DNA of 64,000 nt from Knoellia koreensis (lineage in GTDB: Bacteria > Actinomycetota > Actinomycetes > Actinomycetales > Dermatophilaceae), in assembly GCF_013041615.1 (NCBI RefSeq), contig NZ_JABEPQ010000004.1:62001-126000 (forward strand), in the 5' to 3' direction. The notes under the pieces are model-generated. The model was not told where the DNA came from, did not search any database, and was given only the letters and a program-made list of their open reading frames with translations. This document shows, piece after piece, positions 11,145 through 20,223 of the stretch (position 1 is the first letter of the stretch; each line of letters starts with the position of its first letter). A program made the position numbers and the translations under genes.

Positions 11145-11671
11145 CAGCCCTCCGTTCCCAGGCCGAGTAGGCCGCCGGGCAGCGGCACCCCGAGGAAGAG
11201 GCCGAACAGCAGGTAGACCACCGCGACCGCGACCACCGTGATCGCGAGCGACCGCAGCACGGGCTGTCGCTCCACAACCGCGCTGACGACCAGCACCAGC
11301 AGTCCGAACGCCACCAGGAACCCGACGAGCTGCACGAGCAGGATCGCCACGAAGGTCAGCCCGAAGACGACCCACAGGTTGACGACGCGTTGCCGCTCGG
11401 ACCGCCCGGTGATGTCGATGTCCGGCACCTGCTCGATGGAGGGCTCGGGCTCGTGGTGCACCGCGCGGCGCACGATGCCGAAAGCGACTGCGCCACAAAG
11501 GATCGCGGTGAGGATGCCGGTGACCACGGGCAGGAACCCGGGCCCGATCCGCCCGCCCTCACCGAACATGCCGTACCCGGCCCCCACGACCGCGGCGATG
11601 ACACCGAGGACGGCCACGACGGCATACACCGTCGCCTCGCCGCTGCGCCGCAGGGTGTCGAGGTGGGTCAC
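11144..11671 (-). CDS. Tripartite tricarboxylate transporter, small membrane subunit TctB
   Basis: This 175-residue protein has about four hydrophobic helices, matching the small TctB (DUF1468) subunit that partners TctA. It starts with GTG at 11671, whose GTGA overlaps the tctC stop by four bases, and it overlaps tctA by one base, so the three are translationally coupled. A charged loop of about 35 residues (SIEQVPDIDITGRSERQR) separates helix two from helix three. Confidence 0.88.
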   Translation of the reverse strand: MTHLDTLRRSGEATVYAVVAVLGVIAAVVGAGYGMFGEGGRIGPGFLPVVTGILTAILCGAVAFGIVRRAVHHEPEPSIEQVPDIDITGRSERQRVVNLWVVFGLTFVAILLVQLVGFLVAFGLLVLVVSAVVERQPVLRSLAITVVAVAVVYLLFGLFLGVPLPGGLLGLGTEG

Positions 11672-12647
11672 TTGCCCAGCGCCTTCTTCAGGTCCTCGCT
11701 GTTGGACTTGAGGTATGCCGTGAAGTCGTCACCGAAGAGCGCGTTGGGCTGCAGGTAGTTGTCCTCGATGTATTTCTTCGCCTCGGGCGAGTTCACGAAC
11801 TTCTTCGACGCGTCGACCCAGTACGCCTTCTCCGCGTCGCTGATGCCGCCGGTCGCGATCAGCCCGCGGAACTGCGCGTACGACACGTCGACGCCCTGCT
11901 CCTTGGCGGTCGGGATGTCCTTCAGCTCGGGGTACTCGTAGCGCTTGTCGGCGAACGCGCACAGGGCACGCAGCTTGCCCGCCTTGAGCTGCTCGACGAC
12001 CTCGCCGGGGTTGAGGGAGGCGATCTGGATCTGCTTGCCCAGCAACGCCGCCAGCACCTCGTCACCCGACTCGAACGGCACCTGGTCGAACTTCACGCCG
12101 GTCGCCTGCTCGGTGAGGCTGAAGACGACCTTGTCGAGGCTGGTGGCACCCGAGACGGCCGCGACGACCTTGCCCGTCTTGGCGGCGTTGACGGCGTCGG
12201 CGCACGTCTTCCACGGCGAACCGGCCTCGACGACGGCGAGCGTGTAGTCGTCGCCGACCTTCATGATCGGCGTGAACGACGTGTAGTCGAAGGACACCTT
12301 GGTGCTGATCGGCAGGGCGAGCAGTGCCGTCTCCGCGGGCAGCAGGTAGTTCGGGTTGCCCTTCTTGGAGAGGAAGAGTACCCGACGGCGCCCGAGCCGC
12401 CTTCACGGTTCTCGGTGTTGATCTTGAGGCCCGGCTCGGCCTTCTCCAGGCCGGCCGCGATGGACCGGCCGGAGACGTCGCTGCCACCGCCGGCACCGAA
12501 CGGCACAACCATGGTCACGTTGCCCTTGGGCTTGAACGAGCCACCGCCGCCGGAGCCGGAGTTGCCGCTGCCCGAGCCGCAGGCGGTCAGCGCGAGCAGA
12601 CCCGCGACCGAGACCGCGGCGAGGATCGACGTCCTTGTCGAGTTCAT
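11668..12647 (-). pseudogene. TctC substrate-binding lipoprotein, frameshifted
   Basis: The N-terminal part from ATG 12647 has a lipoprotein signal with lipobox LTAC and a Gly/Ser linker. It continues with the TctC start NVTMVVPFGAGGGSDVSGR and reaches GGSGAVGYS near 12378. Normal TctC sequence then continues only in another frame: FLSKKGNPNYLLP, then VSFDYTSFTPIMKVGDDYTL to the stop at 11668. One base appears to be missing in a pyrimidine-rich run near 12370-12380. The rest is intact, so this is either a very recent mutation or a sequencing error. The neighbouring enzymes are intact, which favours an error or a phase-variable site. Confidence 0.82.
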
Positions 12648-13573
12648 GACGTGCCTTCCAGATTGGTGGAACTCATTGTTCCGTGGGGGTTTTCAGTGGG
12701 TGTGGGGGTGTATGCCGCGTGCTCACCCGCGGTGACCGGCGGGCCTGGCTGGATGGTTTCGGTCGTCGGTGTGGTGGTGGCGGCGCGGACCGCGGCGTCG
12801 AGGATGGCGACGAGGCCGTCCACCGACCAGGCGCCGCGACCGACGAACAGCCCCTGGACGCCGGGCAGGTCGAGCAGCTGGGACGCGTTGCCGGTGTTGA
12901 CCGAGCCGCCGTAGAGGAGGGCCGTCACGACACCGGCGCCGCGCTCACGCAGCCCCGGCATGACCTCAGCGAGCTCGTCCGGCAAGGGTTCTCTGCCCGA
13001 TTCGCCGATGGCCCACACCGGTTCGTACGCCACGAGGACCGGTGCTCCGGTCCGGCCGCGGTCGCGGGCACCGTCGCCGTAGCCGGCCAGGGCGGCGTCG
13101 AGCTGTCGGGTCGTGACCTCGACCGCCCGGCCGGCCGCACGCTCTGCCTGGGTCTCGCCGACGCACACCAGCGGCACGAGCCCGTGCCGCACGGCGGCCG
13201 CCGTCTTGGCGCGCACGGTCTCGTCGGTCTCGCCGAAGTGCGCTCGTCGTTCGGAGTGCCCGATCTCGACCAGGCGTGCGCCGAGCTCGGCCACCTGCGG
13301 CACGGACACCTCACCGGTCCAGGCACCCGCGTCGTCCCAGTGGGCGTTCTGGACGCCGAGCAGCACGTCGTCGTCCGCGACGGCGCCGGCCAGGACGTCG
13401 CGCACAGCCGTGAACGCCGTCAGCGGTGGCAGGACGAAGGGCTGGACGCCGGGCCACGGGTGCTCGCCCCCAGCGGCACGCGAGCCGACCGCGGTGGCGA
13501 ACTCCGCGGCATACTCGCGCGCCTCGGCGAGGCCCTTGGTCATCTTCCAGCTCGTGCCGACCCACAGCGTCAT
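12644..13573 (-). CDS. Triose-phosphate-isomerase-like enzyme, probably acting on tetrulose phosphate
   Basis: This 309-residue TIM barrel keeps the isomerase residues: Lys10 in TSWKMTK, His106 in EIGHSERR, Glu184 in AYEPVWAIG, and the phosphate-gripping LYGGSVN. The start WKMT instead of NWKMN, and the company it keeps, resemble the EryH/LerI group rather than glycolytic TPI. That group isomerises L-erythrulose 1-phosphate to D-erythrulose 4-phosphate. A Thr/Pro-rich tail of about 45 residues follows the barrel and is unusual. It overlaps both rpiB-type and tctC genes by ATGA, so it is in the middle of the operon. Activity on tetrulose phosphate is inferred from context. Confidence 0.8.
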   Translation of the reverse strand: MTLWVGTSWKMTKGLAEAREYAAEFATAVGSRAAGGEHPWPGVQPFVLPPLTAFTAVRDVLAGAVADDDVLLGVQNAHWDDAGAWTGEVSVPQVAELGARLVEIGHSERRAHFGETDETVRAKTAAAVRHGLVPLVCVGETQAERAAGRAVEVTTRQLDAALAGYGDGARDRGRTGAPVLVAYEPVWAIGESGREPLPDELAEVMPGLRERGAGVVTALLYGGSVNTGNASQLLDLPGVQGLFVGRGAWSVDGLVAILDAAVRAATTTPTTETIQPGPPVTAGEHAAYTPTPTENPHGTMSSTNLEGTS

Positions 13574-14073
13574 GGCGCGTCCTCGTAGGACTCGATGGCG
13601 GCGACCTTCTCCGCCGACGCCGAGGCAGGGTCGAAGGTGTAGCCCAGCCACTCACGGGCCAGTCGGCGGGCGAGCTCGAGGCCGATGACCCGCTGGCCGA
13701 AGGTGAGCACCTGGGCGTTGTTGGACAGCACCGCCCGCTCGACCGAGAACGAGTCGTGGGCCGTTACGGCGCGCACGCCGGGCACCTTGTTGGCGGAGAT
13801 GGCGACGCCGAGACCGGTGCCGCAGACCAGGAGGGCGCGGTCGGCCGTCCCGTCGGCGACCATGCGGGCGGCCCGCACCGCCACGTGGGGGTATGCCGTC
13901 TTCTCGTCGTCGCCGCCGAGAGTCACCCCGACGTCGACCACCTCGGCCACGCGCGGGTCGGCCTCGAGGTCGGCCTTGAGCGCGTCCTTGTAGGCCGCGC
14001 CCGCGTCGTCGGCGCCAACGACGATGCGCAGCGGGCGGGTCTGGTCGACGGTCGGTTCGGCGTGCTGGCTCAT
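13570..14073 (-). CDS. RpiB-family sugar-phosphate isomerase
   Basis: This 167-residue protein belongs to the RpiB/LacAB family. It has [13 protein letters not shown] at the start, the catalytic cysteine in [17 protein letters not shown] (Cys84), and the conserved [14 protein letters not shown] segment. RpiB enzymes act on ribose 5-phosphate. Relatives in erythritol and erythrulose operons (EryI/DerI) make D-erythrose 4-phosphate from D-erythrulose 4-phosphate, which fits the neighbours here. ATG at 14073 lies in the ATGA overlap with the upstream kinase gene; a longer frame to 14130 is not supported. Confidence 0.85.
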   Translation of the reverse strand: MSQHAEPTVDQTRPLRIVVGADDAGAAYKDALKADLEADPRVAEVVDVGVTLGGDDEKTAYPHVAVRAARMVADGTADRALLVCGTGLGVAISANKVPGVRAVTAHDSFSVERAVLSNNAQVLTFGQRVIGLELARRLAREWLGYTFDPASASAEKVAAIESYEDAP

Positions 14074-15827
14074 GACGTGCTCTCCTGCGCAACGGCTTGC
14101 GGGGTAACGGTGTTCGTCGTGGTCGGCCACGCCCGTGCTGCCGTGGCAGCGACGAGCGCGAACGAGACGGCACCTGCGTCGGGGGTGCCCAGGCTGTGGT
14201 CGCCGTGGGTCTTCGCCCGGCCGAGCCGGGCGACCAGGTCGGCGGTCGCATCGGCTGCGCGACCTGCCGCCGCGACGGCGGCGGCGAGCGCCTCGGCTGC
14301 CGTGTCACCGGCCGCCACTCGGTCGGCCAGGGTGTCGGCGAAGGGGCGGGCCGCGTCGAGCATCGTCTTGTCGCCGACTCTCGCACCGCCGAGCCGGGCG
14401 AGCGCGGCCACAGCCGCCTCGACGGCCGCCACCAGCTCCTGCGGCCCCGGGGCGCGCTCGTCGCCGAGCGAAGCAGCCGCTGCGGCGAGCGCCCCACCCC
14501 ACAGGGCCCCGGAGGTGCCGCCGGCGGCCTCGGACCATCCCAGTCCGGCAGCCGAGAGGGCACCACCGAGGCCGGTCCCTGACTCCACGGCCCCGGTGGC
14601 ACGATCCGCGGCCGCGGCAGTTCCGCGGCTCATCCCGATGCCGTGGTCCCCGTCACCCGCGACGGCGTCGATGTCGCCGAGTCGCCCGGCCTCCCGCCCG
14701 ATGGCGTCACGCACGGCGGCGAGGGCAACGACGAGCTGCTGGGCGGCATACCGGGACTCGGGCGACCCGTGGCCGGAGGCGACGGCGGCACCGCTGTCCT
14801 CGCGCACCTCGCGGCGCGGCGCCTGAGCAGGTGACCCGCGACGGAAGGCGGGCGTGTCGGCGGGCGCCAGCCAGAGTCGCTCGAGCTCGTCGTCGAGGAC
14901 CGTCAGCGTGAGCGAGACCCCGGCCATGTCGAGGCTCGTGACCAGCTCGCCGACCTCCGGTCCCACCGGGGTGAGTCCCTTCTCGGCCAGGTGGGCGGCG
15001 AGCCGGCGGTAGAGGACGAAGAGCTCCTCGTGGGTGGTCGAGCCGAGCCCGTTGACCAGGACCGCGACCCGGTCGCCGGGGCGGTCCGGGCCGAAGTCGA
15101 CCAGGATGCGGTCGAGCAGCAGGTCGGCCAGCTCATCGGCCGTGACGAGGTCACCCTCCCCCAGACCGGGCTCGCCGTGGATGCCGAGGCCGAGCCCGAG
15201 TCGCCCGGTCGCGACGGTGAACAGCGGCTCACCGGCCCCGGGGAGCGTGCATCCGGTGAAGGCCACGCCGAACGAGCGGGTGCGGGAGTCGGCGAGGCGA
15301 CCGACGCGCTCGACGTCGTCGAGGCCCATGCCCTCGGCCGCCGCGGCGGCTAGGCACTTGAAGACCACGAGGTCACCGGCGACCCCGCGCCGCGTCGACG
15401 CCTGGTCGGTCGGGGCGGAGGCGACGTCGTCGGCGACCGCGACGATGCGCACGTCGTGCCCCTCGGCGCGCAGGATCTCGGCGGCCTGGCCGAAGTGCAG
15501 GACGTCGCCCGCGTAGTTGCCGAAGCCGAGGACGACACCGCCACCCTGCTGCGCGGTGCGGGCGACGTTCGCGATGTGGGTGGCGGGCGGCGAGGCGAAC
15601 GTGTTGCCGCACGCGGCCGCGTGGGCGAAGCCACGGCCGACCCAGCCCGCGAAGGCCGGGTAGTGGCCGGAGCCGCCGCCGAGGACCACACACACCTCAC
15701 CGTCGGGCGACGAGGTCGCGCGCACCGCGCCTCCGGTGACCGCCACCAGGTGCTCCGGGTATGCCGCGGCGAGGCCTTCGACCGCCTCGCGGGCGAAGTC
15801 GTCGGGGGCGTTGTGCACGAACGTCAT
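14070..15827 (-). CDS. Dihydroxyacetone-kinase-type DhaK-DhaL fusion, likely erythrulose kinase
   Basis: The 585-residue protein joins a DhaK domain (about 1-330) and a DhaL domain (about 375-585). In Dha[11 protein letters not shown] and the substrate-binding His217 in LGIHGEPG are visible; this histidine binds the ketone covalently in the family. In Dha[13 protein letters not shown] binds the nucleotide-metal complex, followed by [10 protein letters not shown] and [14 protein letters not shown]-using DhaKL fusions phosphorylate dihydroxyacetone. In M. smegmatis relatives (LerK/DerK) phosphorylate L- or D-erythrulose. Overlaps of four bases on both sides tie it to the TIM-barrel gene and the rpiB-type gene. 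A C4 ketose substrate is inferred. Confidence 0.87.
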   Translation of the reverse strand: MTFVHNAPDDFAREAVEGLAAAYPEHLVAVTGGAVRATSSPDGEVCVVLGGGSGHYPAFAGWVGRGFAHAAACGNTFASPPATHIANVARTAQQGGGVVLGFGNYAGDVLHFGQAAEILRAEGHDVRIVAVADDVASAPTDQASTRRGVAGDLVVFKCLAAAAAEGMGLDDVERVGRLADSRTRSFGVAFTGCTLPGAGEPLFTVATGRLGLGLGIHGEPGLGEGDLVTADELADLLLDRILVDFGPDRPGDRVAVLVNGLGSTTHEELFVLYRRLAAHLAEKGLTPVGPEVGELVTSLDMAGVSLTLTVLDDELERLWLAPADTPAFRRGSPAQAPRREVREDSGAAVASGHGSPESRYAAQQLVVALAAVRDAIGREAGRLGDIDAVAGDGDHGIGMSRGTAAAADRATGAVESGTGLGGALSAAGLGWSEAAGGTSGALWGGALAAAAASLGDERAPGPQELVAAVEAAVAALARLGGARVGDKTMLDAARPFADTLADRVAAGDTAAEALAAAVAAAGRAADATADLVARLGRAKTHGDHSLGTPDAGAVSFALVAATAARAWPTTTNTVTPQAVAQESTS

Positions 15828-16765
15828 TCGGACACCTCGAGCTTGATGCGCAGCAGGTCGCGCAGGTAACGGCGGTTGGTCGCGGAGACCCCGAGGCCGT
15901 CGCCGCCGTAGTGCTCCGTGCAGATCGGGCCCTGGAAGCCTGCGGCGAGGGCCATCTCGACGGCCCGCCGGTAGTCGACGACGCCGAGCTCGAGTGGCGC
16001 CGGGATGGAGATGTAGGCACCGGAGGCCGGGTCGTGGGCGCGGAAGTAGTTCTTGACGTGCCAATAGTTGGCGCGGGGCAGGGTCTTGGCGAGGATCTCC
16101 TGCCACGCCTCGACCGGTCGGTGCAGGCGGACGATGTTGCCGACGTCGGGGTTGAGGCCGACGTTGTCGAGGTCGATGGCGTCGACCATCCGCAGGCACG
16201 AGTCGGCGGTGCCGAGGAAGGTGTCCTCGTAGAGCTCGAGCGAGACATCGACCCCTAGCTCGGCAGCGGCTCGGCCGACCTCGCGAAACCGGGAGGCGGC
16301 GAGCATGAAGGCGTCGCCGTCCTGCAACGGGTCGGCGTCGCTGGCGGCAGTCCAGAACCACTCGGCCTGCTGCTGCTCGGGCAGGAGCGGGCGGTGCAGC
16401 CCGAGACAGACGACGGGTGCTCCGATCTCGGCGGCGGCCTCGACGGTGCGCAGGGCGTAGGCGAGGTTGTCCTGCCCGTCGCGCGGATCAATGACGCTGC
16501 GGCGGACCACGGAGATCGCGGTCAGGCCGAGGCCGGCGTCCTTGAGGGCCCGCACCAGGTCGGCGCGTCCGGCGGGGTCGAGGTCCCCGGGACGCAGCCA
16601 GGAGTCGGTGAGGTCGACGTGGTCAAAGCCGGCGGCCCGCACCTCCGCGAAGATCCGCGACCAGTGCTGGGGGCCGGCGTCCTGCACGCTCATCCCGGCC
16701 CGGGTCGTCCCCGGGAACTGGATGAGCGCCGCCCCGATGGGCCAGTCGTCCGCCGTCGGCGCCAC
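15824..16765 (-). CDS. Xylose-isomerase-like TIM-barrel sugar isomerase/epimerase
   Basis: This 313-residue protein is a divalent-metal TIM barrel of the AP-endonuclease-2/xylose-isomerase-like group. Likely ligands are Glu in SLELYEDT, Asp in LNPDVGNIV, His in YWHVKNYF and Glu in CTEHYGGD. It is the first gene of the catabolic operon. Related enzymes in C4 pathways are EryC, a tetrulose-phosphate racemase, and OiaC, a 3-oxo-isoapionate decarboxylase yielding L-erythrulose; I cannot choose between them. I use GTG at 16765 because AAGGAG lies at ideal spacing. The GntR operator lies about 55 bases upstream. Confidence 0.75.
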   Translation of the reverse strand: MAPTADDWPIGAALIQFPGTTRAGMSVQDAGPQHWSRIFAEVRAAGFDHVDLTDSWLRPGDLDPAGRADLVRALKDAGLGLTAISVVRRSVIDPRDGQDNLAYALRTVEAAAEIGAPVVCLGLHRPLLPEQQQAEWFWTAASDADPLQDGDAFMLAASRFREVGRAAAELGVDVSLELYEDTFLGTADSCLRMVDAIDLDNVGLNPDVGNIVRLHRPVEAWQEILAKTLPRANYWHVKNYFRAHDPASGAYISIPAPLELGVVDYRRAVEMALAAGFQGPICTEHYGGDGLGVSATNRRYLRDLLRIKLEVSE

Positions 16766-16817
16766 CTGTCGACTCCTTCGTCCGTGGCCCGGCACCGGGT
16801 CGGTGCTCGGTTCGAAT

Positions 16818-16831
16818 ACTATAGGATCTAT
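16818..16831. promoter_or_regulatory. Putative GntR operator, first copy
   Basis: ACTATAGGATCTAT sits between the divergent catabolic operon and the gntR gene. On the minus strand it reads ATCCTATAG, the same 9-mer found before the pdxA-type gene at 17691. It is an AT-rich patch in a GC-rich region and lies where it could control both directions. Confidence 0.55.
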
Positions 16832-16873
16832 GCCACAGGGTTTGTCCAGCCCTCCCGCTAGGATTTCTCCGCG

Positions 16874-17626
16874 ATGACCCAGACCCCCGACTCCTCGAGC
16901 ACCCGCGCCACCGCCCTGCGAGGCCGGCTGGACGAGGCGCCCATCGAGCGCCGAGCCCTGCGCGACGGCGTCTACGACAAGCTGCTGGAACTACTGCTCG
17001 AGGGTGGTGTGCAGCCCGGCCAGAGCCTGTCCATCGACGGGCTGGCGCGTGACCTCGGGGTCTCCCCCACGCCCGTGCGCGAGGCCATGGTGCAGCTCGA
17101 GCACACGGGGCTGGTGACCCGGGCGGCGCTCAAGGGGTATCGCGTCGCCCCGCCCCTGACCAGGGAGCGGATGGCCGAGCTGGTCGACGCCCGGTCGCTG
17201 CTGGAGCTGGCCGCCGTTCGGGGCGCGATTCCGTTGACTGACAACGGACTTCTACACCTGAAGGCAGCCCATGCCGACCACGTGGTGGCTGCCGCCGAGG
17301 TCAAGGAGAGCCAGTCGCAGGACGACGGCACCGAGTGGCCCGCCCTGCGCCGCTACTACGACGCCGACTGGGCGTTCCACCGCACCCTGTTCGAGCACTG
17401 CCACAACAGCTACCTGCTCCAGCTGGCCCAGTCGCTGTCGCCACAGGTGCACCGGATGCGCCAGTCCGCGGGCCACGGCGTGACCGACGTCGACCTGGCC
17501 GTGGCCGAGCACGCAGCCATCCTCCGGGCGGCGACCACGGGTGACGTCGAGGCCACCGTGGAGCAGATGCGCAGCCACCTCGAGGGTGTGCGCCAGCGCT
17601 CGCTCGCCGACTCCGCCGACGCCTGA
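16874..17626 (+). CDS. GntR-family (FCD domain) transcriptional regulator
   Basis: The 250-residue protein has an N-terminal winged helix (about 25-92: LRDGVYDKLLELLLEGGVQP, then LARDLGVSPTPVREAMVQLE). An all-helical FCD ligand domain follows (about 105-235), with the metal-binding pattern DADWAFHRTLFEHCHN and a later His in AEHAAIL. Such regulators usually repress and are released by an acid or sugar-phosphate metabolite. It is divergent from the transporter-enzyme operon and directly upstream of the pdxA-type gene. Both promoters carry ATCCTATAG, so it is the likely local regulator. Confidence 0.92.
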   Translation: MTQTPDSSSTRATALRGRLDEAPIERRALRDGVYDKLLELLLEGGVQPGQSLSIDGLARDLGVSPTPVREAMVQLEHTGLVTRAALKGYRVAPPLTRERMAELVDARSLLELAAVRGAIPLTDNGLLHLKAAHADHVVAAAEVKESQSQDDGTEWPALRRYYDADWAFHRTLFEHCHNSYLLQLAQSLSPQVHRMRQSAGHGVTDVDLAVAEHAAILRAATTGDVEATVEQMRSHLEGVRQRSLADSADA

Positions 17627-17666
17627 CGGCGACGCCCACCCCCGCGCCCGCCCGGACGAGACGGGG

Positions 17667-17701
17667 TTGACAGCGCACGCGCCGCGCTGAATCCTATAGG
17701 A
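17667..17701 (+). promoter_or_regulatory. Promoter with GntR operator, second copy
   Basis: TTGACA (17667-17672) is a consensus -35 box. The palindrome TCCTATAGGA (17692-17701) lies over the expected -10 region, 28 bases before the pdxA-type ATG. A bound repressor would block polymerase. Shared ATCCTATAG with the 16819-16827 site supports one regulator for both. Confidence 0.6.
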
Positions 17702-17728
17702 AACTCACCGGCATACCTCTGGAGAACC

Positions 17729-18733
17729 ATGTCCGCCACCCCTGTGCCCCGCCTCGCCCTCACCCTCGGTGACCCCGCCGGGATCGGCCCGGAGCTGGCG
17801 GTCCGCCTGCTCGCCGACCCGGCCAACCGCGAGCGCGCTCAGGTGCTCGTGCTCGCCGAGCCCGAGGAGTTCGCAGCCCACTGCGCCGAGGCCGGCGTCG
17901 AGGTGCCGCTGTCGGACACCCCCGGCCCCGGGCTGGTCACCCTCGTCGGTGCCGGCGCACCGGTGCAGCAGGTCGAGCGCCGGAAGGTGAGCACGGCGGC
18001 CGGCGAGCGGGTCATGACCGACCTCACCAAGGCCCTGCGGCTGTACGAGGAGGGCACGGTCGACGCGATCATGTTCACGCCGCTCAACAAGGCGTCCCTG
18101 CACCTGGCCGGCATGCACGAGGAGGACGAGCTGCGCTGGTTCGCCAAGCAGCTCGGGTTTGACGGCGTGACGTCCGAGCTCAACTTCGTGCCCGATCTGG
18201 TGACCTCACGGGTCACGTCCCACATCCCCCTGTCAGGTGTCGCCCAGCGGATCAACGCCACCTCGGTGCTCGACGCGATCCGCCTGCTCGACGACGTCCT
18301 CAAGGGCTCCGGCATCGAGGCGCCGCGCCTCGCGGTGTGCGCGCTCAACCCGCACGCAGGCGAGAACGGCCAGTTCGGGCGGGAGGAGATCGAGCACATC
18401 TCCCCCGGCGTGAAGCTCGCACAGGTCGAGGGCATCGACGCCAGCGGCCCGTTCCCCTGCGACACGATCTTCATCAGCGCCAAGGCCGGCAACTACGACG
18501 GTGTCGTGACGATGTACCACGACCAGGGCCAGATCGCGATGAAGCTCATGGGCTTCGACCGCGGCGTCACCGTGCAGGGCGGCCTGCCCGTGCCGATCTG
18601 CACGCCCGCGCACGGCACGGCCTTCGAGCTGGTCGGCACCGGCAAGGCGAACCTCGGCCCGAGCCAGCACGCCTTCGACCTCGCCGTCGCGCTCGGCACC
18701 CGTCTGCGCCGCGACGCCGCTCCGGCCGCCTAG
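17729..18733 (+). CDS. PdxA2-type 4-phospho-sugar-acid dehydrogenase
   Basis: The 334-residue protein belongs to the PdxA family of NAD-dependent dehydrogenases that oxidise a phosphorylated hydroxy acid, with loss of carbon dioxide. GDPAGIGPE at the start, LNPHAGENGQFGREE in the middle and MYHDQGQIAMKLMGFDRGV near the end are family motifs; His and Asp in YHDQ bind metal. It differs from vitamin B6 PdxA in the last part (QGGLPVPICTPAHGTAF). No pdxJ is nearby, and it sits in a catabolic locus. PdxA2 proteins act on D-threonate or D-erythronate 4-phosphate to give DHAP, which fits. Its TAG stop shares CTAG with the facing nuoN stop. Confidence 0.85.
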   Translation: MSATPVPRLALTLGDPAGIGPELAVRLLADPANRERAQVLVLAEPEEFAAHCAEAGVEVPLSDTPGPGLVTLVGAGAPVQQVERRKVSTAAGERVMTDLTKALRLYEEGTVDAIMFTPLNKASLHLAGMHEEDELRWFAKQLGFDGVTSELNFVPDLVTSRVTSHIPLSGVAQRINATSVLDAIRLLDDVLKGSGIEAPRLAVCALNPHAGENGQFGREEIEHISPGVKLAQVEGIDASGPFPCDTIFISAKAGNYDGVVTMYHDQGQIAMKLMGFDRGVTVQGGLPVPICTPAHGTAFELVGTGKANLGPSQHAFDLAVALGTRLRRDAAPAA

Positions 18734-20223
18734 TCGACGAGGCCCAGCAGCAGCTGTGGCATGAGGCTGGTCGCCGCCAGCAACAGGGTGGCGACGGCGA
18801 GGCCGGCGACCGCGCTGCGCGGCACGCGTCGCACGACCGCCGCGGTGGGGCCGCGGTCCGGGTCGCGCAACGTCACCGCGAACCACCGCAGGTAGACGGC
18901 GACACCGACCACCGCGTTGACGAGGGCGACCGCGGCCAGCGTCCACTGGCCGGCGTCGACCACCGGACGCAGCGCGAGGACCTTCGCGACCAGGCCGATG
19001 ATGCCCGGCGGCAGACCGGCGAGTGAGAGGAGCGCGAGCCCGAGGGCGCCGCCGAGCAGCGGGTGCGAGCGCAACAACCCCGTGTATGCCGCGAGCGTGC
19101 GTCGGTCTGCCCCGACCCCTCTCGCGGCCGGCGCCGTCGAGACCACGTGGACCACGGCGAACGCGGTGAGCGTGGCCAGCACGTAGGCCGCGAGGTATCC
19201 GGACGACGCGGCGACGGACAGGGCGGAGGCCGCCGACAGCGGCAGCACCACCCACCCGGCCTGGGCGACGGTCGACCAGGCGAGCAGGCGCACCGGGTCG
19301 TCCTGCACGAGGGCCAGGACGTTGCCCACGGTCATGCTCAGCGCGGCGACGATGCCGATGGCGACCAGCACCGGCCCCTGCGCGGCGACCAGCGGCCCGA
19401 GGACGACGAGCAGGGCTGCGAGCGCGGCGACCTTGGAGGTTGCCGCGAGGAAGGCCGCGACCGGTTCGGACCCACCGGCATACGCCTGCGGTGTCCACGC
19501 GTGGAACGGCACGAGCGAGAGCTTGAAGCCGAGCCCCGCGAGCAGCAACAGGACCGACAGCACCAGCACAGGGCGGCGCTGTGCGTCGGCGAGGGCCGAG
19601 GCCACGGCGCCACCGGCGAACACGGCCTGCCCCGTGGCGAGCACCCACAGCGCGGCCCCCAGCACGACCATCGCGAACGACACGAGCGAGGTGGTCAGCA
19701 GCGCGAGTGCTCCACGCCCCGCCGCAGCCGTGCCGCGCAGGGCCACAAGGGCGATGACCGGCAGCGTCGCGAGCTCGAGGCAGACGAGCCACGAGCCCAG
19801 GTCGTGGGCTGCCGCGACCCCTGCCGCCCCGGCGCTGGCCGTCAGGATGAGACAGGCCTCGACCGCGGGGCCACCGCGCAGCCGCAGCGTCTCCGGCGCG
19901 GCGCCGGGCCAGGCGAGCAGCAACACCACCGCGGCCGCGACCAGGGCGACCAGCTGGAGAGCACTCGCCGCGGGACCGGCCTCGTAGAGGCACGCACCCT
20001 CCGGGGCGGGCAGGCACAGGGTGCGCACGGGCCGGTCGGCTGGCTGCACCGTGCCGGGCACGCTCAACGCGGCACCGGCCAGCAGTGCCAGGAGCGCGAC
20101 GACGAAGTGCAGCCGTGCCAGCCGGGGCGCGAGGGCGTCCAGGACCAGCACGAGGACGGCACCCGCGGCCGGCGCGAGCACCGGCCCGAGGGCAAGCCAG
20201 TCGATGGTCACGAGCGAGTTCAC
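18730..20223 (-). CDS. nuoN: Complex I subunit N, short cluster copy
   Basis: This 497-residue, highly hydrophobic protein is one of the three antiporter-like proton-pumping subunits of complex I. The family's conserved lysine and glutamate helices are recognisable (LVPFHAWTPQAYAGGSEPV with His and Trp, and LALVQDDPVRLLAWSTVAQA). It is the last gene of the short nuo operon. GTG at 20223 overlaps nuoM by GTGA. Its own stop overlaps the stop of the facing pdxA-type gene. It is clearly different from the second copy at 44397-45989. Confidence 0.9.
   Translation of the reverse strand: MNSLVTIDWLALGPVLAPAAGAVLVLVLDALAPRLARLHFVVALLALLAGAALSVPGTVQPADRPVRTLCLPAPEGACLYEAGPAASALQLVALVAAAVVLLLAWPGAAPETLRLRGGPAVEACLILTASAGAAGVAAAHDLGSWLVCLELATLPVIALVALRGTAAAGRGALALLTTSLVSFAMVVLGAALWVLATGQAVFAGGAVASALADAQRRPVLVLSVLLLLAGLGFKLSLVPFHAWTPQAYAGGSEPVAAFLAATSKVAALAALLVVLGPLVAAQGPVLVAIGIVAALSMTVGNVLALVQDDPVRLLAWSTVAQAGWVVLPLSAASALSVAASSGYLAAYVLATLTAFAVVHVVSTAPAARGVGADRRTLAAYTGLLRSHPLLGGALGLALLSLAGLPPGIIGLVAKVLALRPVVDAGQWTLAAVALVNAVVGVAVYLRWFAVTLRDPDRGPTAAVVRRVPRSAVAGLAVATLLLAATSLMPQLLLGLVD

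Noticed and set aside
12644..13573. Glycolytic triose-phosphate isomerase
   Set aside because: Glycolytic tpiA in actinobacteria lies with gap and pgk. Here the neighbours are erythrulose-type kinase and isomerase genes, and the active-site start is SWKMT with an odd C-terminal tail.
17729..18733. Reading the PdxA-family gene as vitamin B6 synthesis
   Set aside because: No pdxJ or other B6 gene is nearby. The C-terminal motifs differ from true PdxA, and it shares an operator with a catabolic operon.
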